Notes under the pieces: model-generated
Told to the model about the DNA's origin: nothing
The model's database searches: none
The model's input: only the letters and a program-made list of their open reading frames with translations
Translations under genes and position numbers: made by a program
Assembly (NCBI RefSeq): GCF_001423585.1
Contig: NZ_LMOP01000013.1
Location: 66,921-130,920, forward strand
Direction: 5' to 3'
Origin: Xanthomonas sp. Leaf148
GTDB taxonomy: Bacteria; Pseudomonadota; Gammaproteobacteria; Xanthomonadales; Xanthomonadaceae
DNA: 64,000 nt
Shown here: positions 56,474 to 64,000 of the stretch, one piece after another
How positions within the stretch are numbered: position 1 is the stretch's first letter
Layout: every line of letters starts with the position of its first letter

Positions 56474-58197
56474 CGGTACTGACCAACTGATGCAGCCATT
56501 GGCAGCCGCAGTCGCAGCGTAAAGATTCGCCCAGTGTGCCGCCGCGTGGCGGGCAGCGACCTGGCCGCAGGTGGCGCGGCTCCTGGCGCTTGCGTATCTG
56601 TCTCCTGATGCATTGGCCGATGTGTTGCCAGGATAGATTGCTGCCGAGCTGCGCCGCGCTCTGCAACCACCCGGCCGCAGGTGCGCGCCAGTGGTCGGGT
56701 GCCCGCTCATCAGCGGCATCCTCAACACAGCCCGCAGATCGGCGTGTTGGGAGGCAAGCAGCGAGGTGCCGCTGCCCCTGTCGGCGCCGTCCATCGCCAT
56801 CCCCATCCGCTGATTGCAGGATGCGGTGCGCATTGGCCAGGAAAAAGCGACGACCACCGCGCCCGGCCAGCGCGCACCTTGACCCGTTGATCTCGACGCT
56901 GCGTGTCTTGCGCTGCAAACGCGTCGTTTAGTGCCGATGCGCCACCTATCGCTGACGCGTCAACTGCCCGCGCACCGCTCAAGGTACTCCACGCGCCATT
57001 CGGGTGCCACTGCGGACTTCCATGTGCATCTGACCACGCCATACCTTCCGAACCCATGCGGGTGGTGGGTCGATCTTGCGGATGTTCAGCAGTGGCCTTT
57101 GGAGTACCTGGTGACGTACTAATCGGCTGCGGACGTGATCGCCCACGGCAGCCTGTGAAGATAGCCCGGCCACAGAGTCGGTCTCCAGGCTGTGCCGTCA
57201 ATGAAGACGGCACAGCCTTGCCTGAGAAGATCCCCCAAACAGTCACAGCCGCGACGCCACCGGCTTTCGCGGTAAGGCGGGAGCAGAGGTCACTGGCCTC
57301 CGCACCCAGCGAGCTGAACCTTTGCAGGCTTCGAATGCCGAAGATGTCGAAAGCTTGCCCGCCACCGTCAGCACTCCCCAATTCGCGCCGGAAACCAACC
57401 TGAATTTCGAGAGTGGATGATTGAATAACTGTTAGCTCACCCCTGATCCGCCGGGAAAGAAATAAATTAAAATTCACCCCAAAAATAAACCGAATTATTC
57501 AAATCGTTCATTTTTAATGCAACCGATTGCGAAATCTGAGCCTTCAGGCGTCGAATTTTGCACAATCGGAAGAGGCCGGTCGGCATTTCCCGGGGGCGTT
57601 CTTATCGCAAAAAAGGCGAGAGATAATGACCGTTTAGACAGCTTTAATCGTCGCCTTAAACAACATTATTCAAAATTTACCTACATACGGCAGAGTCCGT
57701 TAGAGTGACTAACTTGCGGTTGAATCCGCTACCAAGGGTGAGGGATTCACCGACATCTTTGACATGATTCCCTGATTACCCGCGCGCTCTATCGCATTTA
57801 GGATTATCGCCCTCTGCGAAATGTGACGCATAATTGTTGAGTTCGGTCCGACGTTTTTCTGCATTTTGACCTGCTAGCCGGTTTCTAATCCGATTTAGCT
57901 ATGGATTAAATCGGCGATGCCTATCACTCGATTCTTTTCTCTGAATAGCAACTGTCCATTCAGACTTTAGAGTTAATGGATAGCGCCGTTAAACAAACCG
58001 CAAGCACACGGCGAGTGCATCAGCGTATTCGCCGCATGCTCCGTCAGCGCAACTCCGAGGGGACGGATCGCTGCGGTTTGAAGTGAATAAAACGTGAAAT
58101 TAAACGCCTTCGTTGGTGACCACCAGCGCTGGGACCTTCTGCGCCAAATTTCAGAATCAGCAGTAGCGGCGCGCCTACAACGGAATCGACCACTCTT
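56474..58197. other. Long intergenic region upstream of the NalP-like autotransporter
   Basis: 1724 bases. The first about 950 are GC-rich with no recognised gene but a perfect 13-bp stem-loop at 57187. From about 57420 to 57980 the sequence is clearly AT-richer than anything else in the window, with A/T runs, typical of foreign or silenced DNA and promoter regions. No coding sequence was recognised on either strand. Confidence 0.6.
57187..57218. repeat. Perfect 13-bp stem-loop in the intergenic region
   Basis: AGGCTGTGCCGTC-AATGAA-GACGGCACAGCCT. Without a U-tract on either side it is not a typical terminator; it may be a structured RNA or the end of a lost gene. Confidence 0.6.
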
Positions 58198-60948
58198 ATG
58201 AATCGCTCGCTACTTGCCACCACCATCGCCTCCTGTCTCGTCCTGACCGCATGTGGCGGTGGTGGCGGTGGCGGCAACGTCCGCAATGATCCGCCGCAGA
58301 GCACCGTGATTGCGCCGGCACCCACGCCGACCGCGCCCACCACCCCGGGCACGACGTCCGATCCGCTGCCCAAGACCGCGCCAGTTCCGACGCCTGCGCC
58401 TGCCCGCTATCAAGGCGTCGGCAGCAATCTGCTGGTGCCGATCAATGCCGATCTGGCGCAGCAAGCCGGTGCCCGGGGCCAGGGCGTGAAGCTGGCGGTG
58501 CTGGACGACAACCTGGTGCCGAGTTACGCGCCGATTGCCGGCAAGGTCGATGGCTTCAGCGATTACACCGCCAGCCCGGGCACGCCCGAGTCGTCGTCCA
58601 ATGCGCTGCGCGGCCATGGCACGATCGTCTCGGCGCTGGTGCTGGGCTCGGCGCAGGACGGCTTTGCCGGTGGCGTGGCTCCGGATGCAGACCTGTTCTA
58701 TGCACGTATCTGCGCCGAGAATTCCTGCGGCACCCAGCAGGCCCGCCGCGCTGCGGTGGATCTGGCCGCCTCGGGTGTGCGCATCGCCAACCTGTCGCTG
58801 GGCGCTTCGTATGCCGACGCCGCCGGCAGCGCGAACGCCGCAGCCGCCTGGCGGTTTGCGTTGACGCCGCTGGTGCAGGCAGACGCACTGATCGTCGCCT
58901 CGACAGGCAACGAAGGCGCTGCCGAAGCCTCGTATCCGGCAGCGACGCCGGTGCAGGAAGCCAGCGTGCGCAACAACTGGTTGGCGGTGGGCGCGATCAA
59001 TGTCGACAATGCCGGCAATGCGGCCGGTCTGACCAGCTATTCCAATCATTGCGGCGCCGCGGCGCAGTGGTGCCTGGTGGCACCGGGCAGCTTCACCGCG
59101 CCGGCGCTGGCCGGCACCGAATTACAGGGCCAGATCGCAGGCACCTCGTTCTCCACCGCTGCGGTCAGCGGCGTCGCGGCGCAGGTCCTGAGCGTGTATC
59201 CGTGGATGAGCGCGTCCAACCTGCAGCAGACCCTGCTGACCACCGCTACCGATCTGGGCGACCCGGGCGTGGATGCGCTGTATGGCTGGGGCCTGGTCAA
59301 CGCGGCCAAGGCGATCAAGGGCCCGGGCCAGTTCGCCAGCAACTGGGGGATCAGCGTAGGTGCTGGCTACGACAGCACCTTCAGCAACGACATTTCCGGC
59401 ACTGGCAGCTTTACCAAGGGCGGGACCGGCAAACTCACCCTGAGCGGCAACAACACCTATACCGGCGGCACCACCATTCTCGATGGCGTGCTCGCACTGT
59501 CCGGCAGCCTGCGCTCGGATCTTCTGGTGGCCAACTCGGCCACCTTCGAGTCGCGCGGCGGCGTGATCAACGGCGGCTACAGCCTGGTCAACAACACCGG
59601 CACGACCGCCATCGAATTGGGCAAGGGCCTGACCGTCACCGGTTTGGCCAGCCTGAAAGGCAATCTGCTATTGCTGCCGGAAGCGGCGGGCTACACCGTC
59701 GGCAGCAGCGAGAAGATCGTCAAGGCCGGGGTCCTGCAAGGCACGTTCGACCGTGTGCAGTACACCAACAATTTCTTCTGGACCGCATCGCTTGCCTACG
59801 ACCCGACCACCGTCACCGCAACCCTGACCCGTAATGCGTCGGCTGCCAGCGCGCAGGCCGCCGGTGCGCCGCAGGCAGTGGTCAACGGTGCCGCCCAGGC
59901 CGATGCGCTGGTCAAGGTGCTGGACACCCGCGTGGCCTCCGGCGACACCGCAAACCTGGGTGGCCTGATCAGCGCCACCGGCTCGCTGCTGGCGGCATCC
60001 AATGCGCAGGTTGCCGCATCGCTGCCGACCCTGGCCGGCCAGGTGCACGGTATCGAGCGCACGCTGGGCTTCCAGTCGGCACTCAACGATGCACGCGTTG
60101 CTGCCGATCGCCTGCCCTATCTGGCCGACACCACCACGCTGACCACCTGGATGCAGGGCAGCTATCTGGATGGCGATCTGAGCCGCAGCGGGTTCGCCTC
60201 GGCCGACTACACCCAGCAGGCCACCACCTTTGGTGTGGATCTGCCGCTGGGCAGTGCCGGCACGGTGGTCGGTGCGGCAGTGACCTCGGGCCAGGACCGC
60301 GCGCACATCGATGCGTCGGCCAGCCGCCTGCGCTCGGACCGTTATGCGATGACCGCGTATCTGTATCAGCCCATCGGCCAGGCGTACGTGTCGGGCATTG
60401 GTTCGTATGGCATGAGCAATGTGGACACCGAGCGCAACGTGCAGGCCGGCAGCATCGGCGAGCGTCTGCAGGACCGTCGCCACGACACCAACTGGTCGCT
60501 GCGCGCGGAAGTCGGCTTGCTGCCGCATGCCGGGCTGTCGCCCTTCGTTGCTGCGGGTGTGGTCAGCCAGACCCAGGATGCCTTCAGCGAGGCGTCGGTG
60601 ACCGGTCTGGGCCTGAGCGCCGGCAGCGACACCCTGCGCTCTGGCTACGGCGAGGTGGGCGTCCGCGGTCATCTGGCGCGCGGCAAATGGGGCTTCGATG
60701 GTCTGGTCGCGTACCGCTCGTTGCTGGGCAACCCCAATGCCGACTTCACCGCCTGGTTCACCGGCTTGCCGGAAGCGCGCTTCAATGTGGCCGGGACGCC
60801 GGTGTCGAAGCAGGCCGTGCGCGCCTCGGTCGGCGTGCGTTACCAGGTCAACGACGCGTTTTCGCTGTACGGCAATGTGGGCGCCGAGCGTGGTCGTTCC
60901 GATTCCAACAGCATCAACGCCAATGTCGGTCTGCGCTGGCAGTTCTGA
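58198..60948 (+). CDS. Subtilisin-like autotransporter lipoprotein (NalP-like)
   Basis: 916 residues. Lipobox LTAC (Cys19) followed by seven Gly, then a Pro/Thr linker; S8 peptidase domain about 70-370 with Asp103 (AVLDDN), His140 (RGHGT), Asn238 (TGNEG) and Ser317 (GTSFS). An autotransporter repeat (GTGKLTLSGNNTYTGGTT) and a C-terminal beta-barrel (about 640-916) ending LRWQF follow. The layout matches Neisseria NalP, a surface protease that processes other exported proteins. GGAA lies 15 bases before the ATG. Confidence 0.92.
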   Translation: MNRSLLATTIASCLVLTACGGGGGGGNVRNDPPQSTVIAPAPTPTAPTTPGTTSDPLPKTAPVPTPAPARYQGVGSNLLVPINADLAQQAGARGQGVKLAVLDDNLVPSYAPIAGKVDGFSDYTASPGTPESSSNALRGHGTIVSALVLGSAQDGFAGGVAPDADLFYARICAENSCGTQQARRAAVDLAASGVRIANLSLGASYADAAGSANAAAAWRFALTPLVQADALIVASTGNEGAAEASYPAATPVQEASVRNNWLAVGAINVDNAGNAAGLTSYSNHCGAAAQWCLVAPGSFTAPALAGTELQGQIAGTSFSTAAVSGVAAQVLSVYPWMSASNLQQTLLTTATDLGDPGVDALYGWGLVNAAKAIKGPGQFASNWGISVGAGYDSTFSNDISGTGSFTKGGTGKLTLSGNNTYTGGTTILDGVLALSGSLRSDLLVANSATFESRGGVINGGYSLVNNTGTTAIELGKGLTVTGLASLKGNLLLLPEAAGYTVGSSEKIVKAGVLQGTFDRVQYTNNFFWTASLAYDPTTVTATLTRNASAASAQAAGAPQAVVNGAAQADALVKVLDTRVASGDTANLGGLISATGSLLAASNAQVAASLPTLAGQVHGIERTLGFQSALNDARVAADRLPYLADTTTLTTWMQGSYLDGDLSRSGFASADYTQQATTFGVDLPLGSAGTVVGAAVTSGQDRAHIDASASRLRSDRYAMTAYLYQPIGQAYVSGIGSYGMSNVDTERNVQAGSIGERLQDRRHDTNWSLRAEVGLLPHAGLSPFVAAGVVSQTQDAFSEASVTGLGLSAGSDTLRSGYGEVGVRGHLARGKWGFDGLVAYRSLLGNPNADFTAWFTGLPEARFNVAGTPVSKQAVRASVGVRYQVNDAFSLYGNVGAERGRSDSNSINANVGLRWQF

Positions 60949-61006
60949 TCCGGCGATGGTGGTGGTAGCGCGACACCCTCCGCTGGCCGCGTAATGCCAG
61001 CGACAA

Positions 61007-61034
61007 CGAAGGCCCCGGCATGCCGGGGCCTTCG
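61007..61034 (+). terminator. Probable terminator hairpin of the NalP-like gene
   Basis: Perfect 14-bp palindrome CGAAGGCCCCGGCA/TGCCGGGGCCTTCG, about 58 bases after the stop codon. No T-run follows, so it is less certain than the one at 61362. Confidence 0.65.
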
Positions 61035-61361
61035 TGCGTCTGTGCGTGTGGCAGCGCGACTGCCATAGCACGCGTGGCCGTGGGCTTGCACGCTACGAAG
61101 GCACTCCAGGCGATGCCACGGCCTGCAGAAAACAATTGAAAAGCGCTGCTTTTGATCGATGCGGGAATGCGGCAATGCACGCCACCGACGTGATCTGCAG
61201 TCGATCCCCGCCCATGCTTATCGACCGCTCCACACATGGTTGTCGACGCGCTTGCACTGGTCGAGACAGAATGCAAGCCACGAGCAAACCGGTACCGATC
61301 GGTTACTTCATCGACGACGACGCGTCGATACGCACCCGGTCAAGCGGATCGGCACGCAAAA

Positions 61362-61385
61362 AAAGCCCCGGCATGCCGGGGCTTT
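61362..61385 (-). terminator. Rho-independent terminator of the minus-strand autotransporter
   Basis: Palindrome AAAGCCCCGGCATGCCGGGGCTTT; read on the minus strand it is followed by a run of seven T. Located 22 bases past the autotransporter stop codon. Confidence 0.88.
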
Positions 61386-61407
61386 GTCGTTCACTGCGTT
61401 GAGCCGA

Positions 61408-64000
61408 TCAGAAACTCCAACCCCAGGTCACCTGCCCGCCATACGCGGTCTGTCCATCGCCATTGAGTCCTTGCAACGACAGCGACAGGCGGCTGTTGGG
61501 CGAGGTGATCAGGCTGACCCCCAACTCACCGATGGCGGCATTCTTGGCCAGCGTGACGCTTTGCACTGCGAACTCCGAGCCAGTCCCGATGAAGCCCGCC
61601 GAACGCCGCACGGCGCGATCGCCGAACGCATGCCGCCAACCCACCGAGGCATACAGCGCGGCCTGCCGACCAAGCTCCCAACGCCCGCGCACACCCAGGG
61701 TGCTGGTGGTGAACGTGTCCGTGGCACTGTCGACCGTCAACCCGGCGATCCCGCCGCGCTCGTCAAATCCATCGGTCTTCAGATGGGTGTAGTCGGCGGC
61801 AATGAACGGGCTGTACACCGCATTGCCGGTGCGCAGATTCCACGACGCTTCCACCGACACCGTTACCGCAGTGGCGTCGTATTCGCTGGTGAGCCGTTCT
61901 TCGAGCACGCCGGGCAGCATCACCCGACGCGATCCATCCACGCTGTAGTCCGCATAATCCACGGCGCCCTGCAGCGAAAACGCGGACCAGTCGGCCTGCC
62001 CATACACACCGACGTGCGTGCCATCGATGTCGGCGCGGTCGCCCCACTCGCGCGACCAGCTTTCGATGTCCTGGCTGCCGACCGCCACACCGAGCACGCT
62101 GCGCTCGCCGATGCGACGTTCTGCACCGGCCATGATGCCGTTGTCTTCGCGGCGCACCGAAATCGCATTGGCATCGCCATCGACGCGGTTGGGCAGGCTA
62201 CGCCCTGTAATCCACACCGTGGTGTCGCCGATGCGGGTGTCCTGGCTATCGCCGCGCAGATGGCCGCCGATGCCGCTGGTGAGAAAGCGGCTGTCCAGCA
62301 TGGCGGTCGCGGTGCTGGCATGGCTTTCGCCCGACAGCGACGCGAAGGCGGTGGCGATTGCCTCCGGGTCGTCCGGCAGACGTATCACCGCCTGATACAC
62401 CGGGCTGGTCACCGGCAGGCCATCGACTGCGCCAGCAGTCGACTGCTGGTTGGGCGTGGTCACCGCATCCACCATGCCAACGGTATTGCGGCCCATCGAT
62501 ACCGACAGTGCCGTTGCAGTGGTGCTGACGTTGGGATCCATAAACGCGTAGTCGGACACGACGTTGGTGAATTGCCCGGTGAGCCCGCCGGCCGCGTTGA
62601 TCACCGGAATCTCGGTGAACAATGGCAGGTCGACTGCACGCACCAATATCAACGTGCTGCCCGGTGCTAGCGTGGCCGCGCCGCCTACCGTCAAAGGCGT
62701 CACCGCACCGTCCGTACCGGGCGTGACCTGCACCGTGGAGCCAGGGCCCATGGTGGCGTTGCCAACCACACTGATCGTGCCGGTGGTGCCGCCCATGGCC
62801 AGGGTGCCGCCGGTCGTGGTCAGACTGCCGATGCTGCCGCTGCCGGTCAGCGTACCGCCCGGCCCCACCGTCACCGGACCGCCGATGGCGGCACCCGGGT
62901 TGGCCGGGTTGCCCACGCTCAAGGTGCCTGCGGTGATGGTGGTCGGGCCGGTAAAGCCGCTGCTGTCTGCAGTAACCAACAAGGTGCCGACGCCGTCCTT
63001 GAGCAGGCTGCCGGTGCCCGACAGCGTGCCTGCATAGGTGCCGTTGGCGTTCTGCAGGAACACCAACGCACTGTTGTTTGCGATGTTGCCCTGCAGGCTG
63101 TCGGTGTCGCCGATCAAGCTGCCCGCATTGATCGTGGTGCCGCCGAGATACGCGTTGACGCCATCCAGCGTGACCGCACCGCTGCCGTCCTTGATCAGCG
63201 CACCGCTACCGGTAATGTTGCCGGCAAACGTGCCGTCGCCGGCCTGATCGAACACCAGCACTGCGTCGTTGAGGATGTTGCCTTGCAGGCTGGTGGTAGT
63301 GCCTTGCAGTGTGCCGCCGGTAATGGCGGTGCCGCCGCTGTAGGTGTTGGCACGAGCAAGCCTGAGCACGCCGGCACCCCGCTTCACCAAACTACCGGTG
63401 CCGCTGACAAGACCGGTAAATGTGCCATCGGTGGCTTGTTCGAAGACCAGCGTGGCGTTGTTCAACACGTCGCCCTGCAGGCTGGTCGTGGTGCCGATCA
63501 AGCTGCCGGCACTCACCAACGTGCCGCCGGTGTAGCTATTGGCACCGGTCAGTTGCAGTGCGCCGGTGCCGGCCTTTTCCAGCGAGCCGCTCCCACTGAC
63601 CACGCCGGCATACACACCGCCGATGGCCTGGTTGAACACCAGTGCCGCGTTGTTGACGACATCGCCCTGCACGCTGGTGCTGTCGCCGATCAAGCTGCCG
63701 GCGGCAATGGTGGTGCCGCCGCTGTAGCCATTTGCGCCATTGAGCAACAGTGCCCCGGCGCCGTCCTTGACCACGTTGCCGGTACCGGTGATCGAACCGC
63801 TAAACACTCCGTTGGCTGCTTGGTTGAAGACGACGGTGGCGTTATCGACGATCGCGCCCTGCAAGCTCGCGCTATCGCCTGCCAGCGTGCCGGCACCGAC
63901 CGTGGTACCGCCGGTGTAACTGTTGCTGCCGTCCAGCGTCAGCGTGCCGGTGTTGGTCTTGATCAGTGCGCCGCTGCCGCCGATGGCGCCGGCCAGGGTC
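61408..64000 (-). CDS. Autotransporter with tandem passenger repeats (5' end outside window)
   Basis: At least 863 residues; the frame is open to base 64000. The passenger is built from near-identical 64-residue units of the autotransporter-associated repeat type (TGTGSLVKDGAGTLLLTG.NSYTGGTT.SAGSLIGDT), at least five and a part in the window, then a linker (GPVTVGPGGTLTGSGSIG) and a C-terminal autotransporter barrel (about the last 280 residues) with ITGRSL, SVEASWNLRTG and terminal VTWGWSF. Expected to be a surface-exposed adhesin-like protein; the passenger function is unknown. Confidence 0.92.
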   Translation of the reverse strand, partial: TLAGAIGGSGALIKTNTGTLTLDGSNSYTGGTTVGAGTLAGDSASLQGAIVDNATVVFNQAANGVFSGSITGTGNVVKDGAGALLLNGANGYSGGTTIAAGSLIGDSTSVQGDVVNNAALVFNQAIGGVYAGVVSGSGSLEKAGTGALQLTGANSYTGGTLVSAGSLIGTTTSLQGDVLNNATLVFEQATDGTFTGLVSGTGSLVKRGAGVLRLARANTYSGGTAITGGTLQGTTTSLQGNILNDAVLVFDQAGDGTFAGNITGSGALIKDGSGAVTLDGVNAYLGGTTINAGSLIGDTDSLQGNIANNSALVFLQNANGTYAGTLSGTGSLLKDGVGTLLVTADSSGFTGPTTITAGTLSVGNPANPGAAIGGPVTVGPGGTLTGSGSIGSLTTTGGTLAMGGTTGTISVVGNATMGPGSTVQVTPGTDGAVTPLTVGGAATLAPGSTLILVRAVDLPLFTEIPVINAAGGLTGQFTNVVSDYAFMDPNVSTTATALSVSMGRNTVGMVDAVTTPNQQSTAGAVDGLPVTSPVYQAVIRLPDDPEAIATAFASLSGESHASTATAMLDSRFLTSGIGGHLRGDSQDTRIGDTTVWITGRSLPNRVDGDANAISVRREDNGIMAGAERRIGERSVLGVAVGSQDIESWSREWGDRADIDGTHVGVYGQADWSAFSLQGAVDYADYSVDGSRRVMLPGVLEERLTSEYDATAVTVSVEASWNLRTGNAVYSPFIAADYTHLKTDGFDERGGIAGLTVDSATDTFTTSTLGVRGRWELGRQAALYASVGWRHAFGDRAVRRSAGFIGTGSEFAVQSVTLAKNAAIGELGVSLITSPNSRLSLSLQGLNGDGQTAYGGQVTWGWSF
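62900..64000 (-). repeat. Tandem 192-bp repeats in the autotransporter passenger
   Basis: Units recur about every 192 bases (64 codons). Recognisable landmarks CCCTGCAGGCTG or close variants at about 63090, 63284, 63475, 63667 and 63859. Divergence between copies is moderate at DNA level, so the array is old rather than a fresh expansion. Confidence 0.85.

Larger units (their letters stand above)
60949..61407. other. Intergenic region between two convergent autotransporter genes
   Basis: 459 bases with no supported gene. It contains two large hairpins with the same core (61007-61034 and 61362-61385). Confidence 0.6.

Noticed and set aside
56722-57477. 251-codon minus-strand frame before the AT-rich region
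   Set aside because: Mixed composition, no domain, no ribosome binding site, ends in unrelated AT-rich DNA.
61159-62670. 503-codon plus-strand frame
   Set aside because: Shadow of the minus-strand autotransporter barrel; no domain visible.
62900-64000. CRISPR-like array
   Set aside because: The 192-bp periodicity is in frame and encodes a known passenger repeat; no short direct repeats with unique spacers.

Overview
The window looks like a chromosomal stretch of a plant-pathogenic Xanthomonas (Xanthomonadaceae, Gammaproteobacteria). The evidence is high GC with strong third-position bias, protein sequences typical of the genus (the transmembrane repetitive protein, DUF6164, the TviB-like dehydrogenase, filamentous-phage fragments), and the gene order lolC-lolD ... 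comEC-exbB-exbD-msbA-lpxK ... kdsB-ptp ... rne-rluC, which from memory resembles a block in Pseudomonas aeruginosa. All names come from reading the sequence; no database search was possible.

Bases 1-28900 are mostly conserved core. They hold the end of sdhE and a YgfX-like partner, a one-permease lipoprotein-release exporter (lolC, lolD), a PRISE-type reductase, comEC-exbB-exbD-msbA-lpxK (DNA uptake, energy coupling, lipid A export and synthesis), and a tightly overlapping kdsB-ptp-NHL-uvrC-pgsA operon. A tRNA-Gly/Cys/Gly cluster with promoter and terminator follows, then tRNA-Leu, tviB, a flavoprotein, an FKBP isomerase, trhO, gacA, and the divergent pair rne/rluC.

Bases 29000-35500 hold envelope and metal genes (DUF3300 lipoprotein, zupT, a TonB-domain lipoprotein, phhB, nfuA, transmembrane repetitive protein). 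Bases 35670-37430 are a wreck of a filamentous prophage: a dif-like Xer site, a frameshifted DUF3653 gene, a small membrane protein, the C-terminus of a Zot/pI-like gene and the C-terminus of a tyrosine integrase. A second decayed patch (39900-40700) follows a TetR/DUF418 pair.

Bases 41000-56500 are accessory. They contain a XapX/VOC/alginate-export-type outer membrane cluster, an MFS remnant beside tandem palindromic repeats, a divergent DUF1349/TetR pair around a visible operator, a three-gene SPFH / zinc-ribbon / small membrane protein operon resembling part of the Bacillus YdjFGHI membrane-stress set, an oxidoreductase interrupted by one amber codon, a secreted nuclease, a sorbosone-dehydrogenase-like lipoprotein, and a carboxymuconolactone-decarboxylase-family protein. 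The window ends with an unusually AT-rich intergenic region, a NalP-like subtilisin autotransporter lipoprotein, and a convergent autotransporter with 64-residue passenger repeats that runs off the end.

The most notable non-coding signal is a family of six imperfectly palindromic elements of about 140-165 bp (2774, 10971, 45053, 45184, 52929, 55519). All are intergenic, with ends of the type GAGCGGCTAACAAAAC ... TTTTGTTAGCTGCTC and a small central hairpin.
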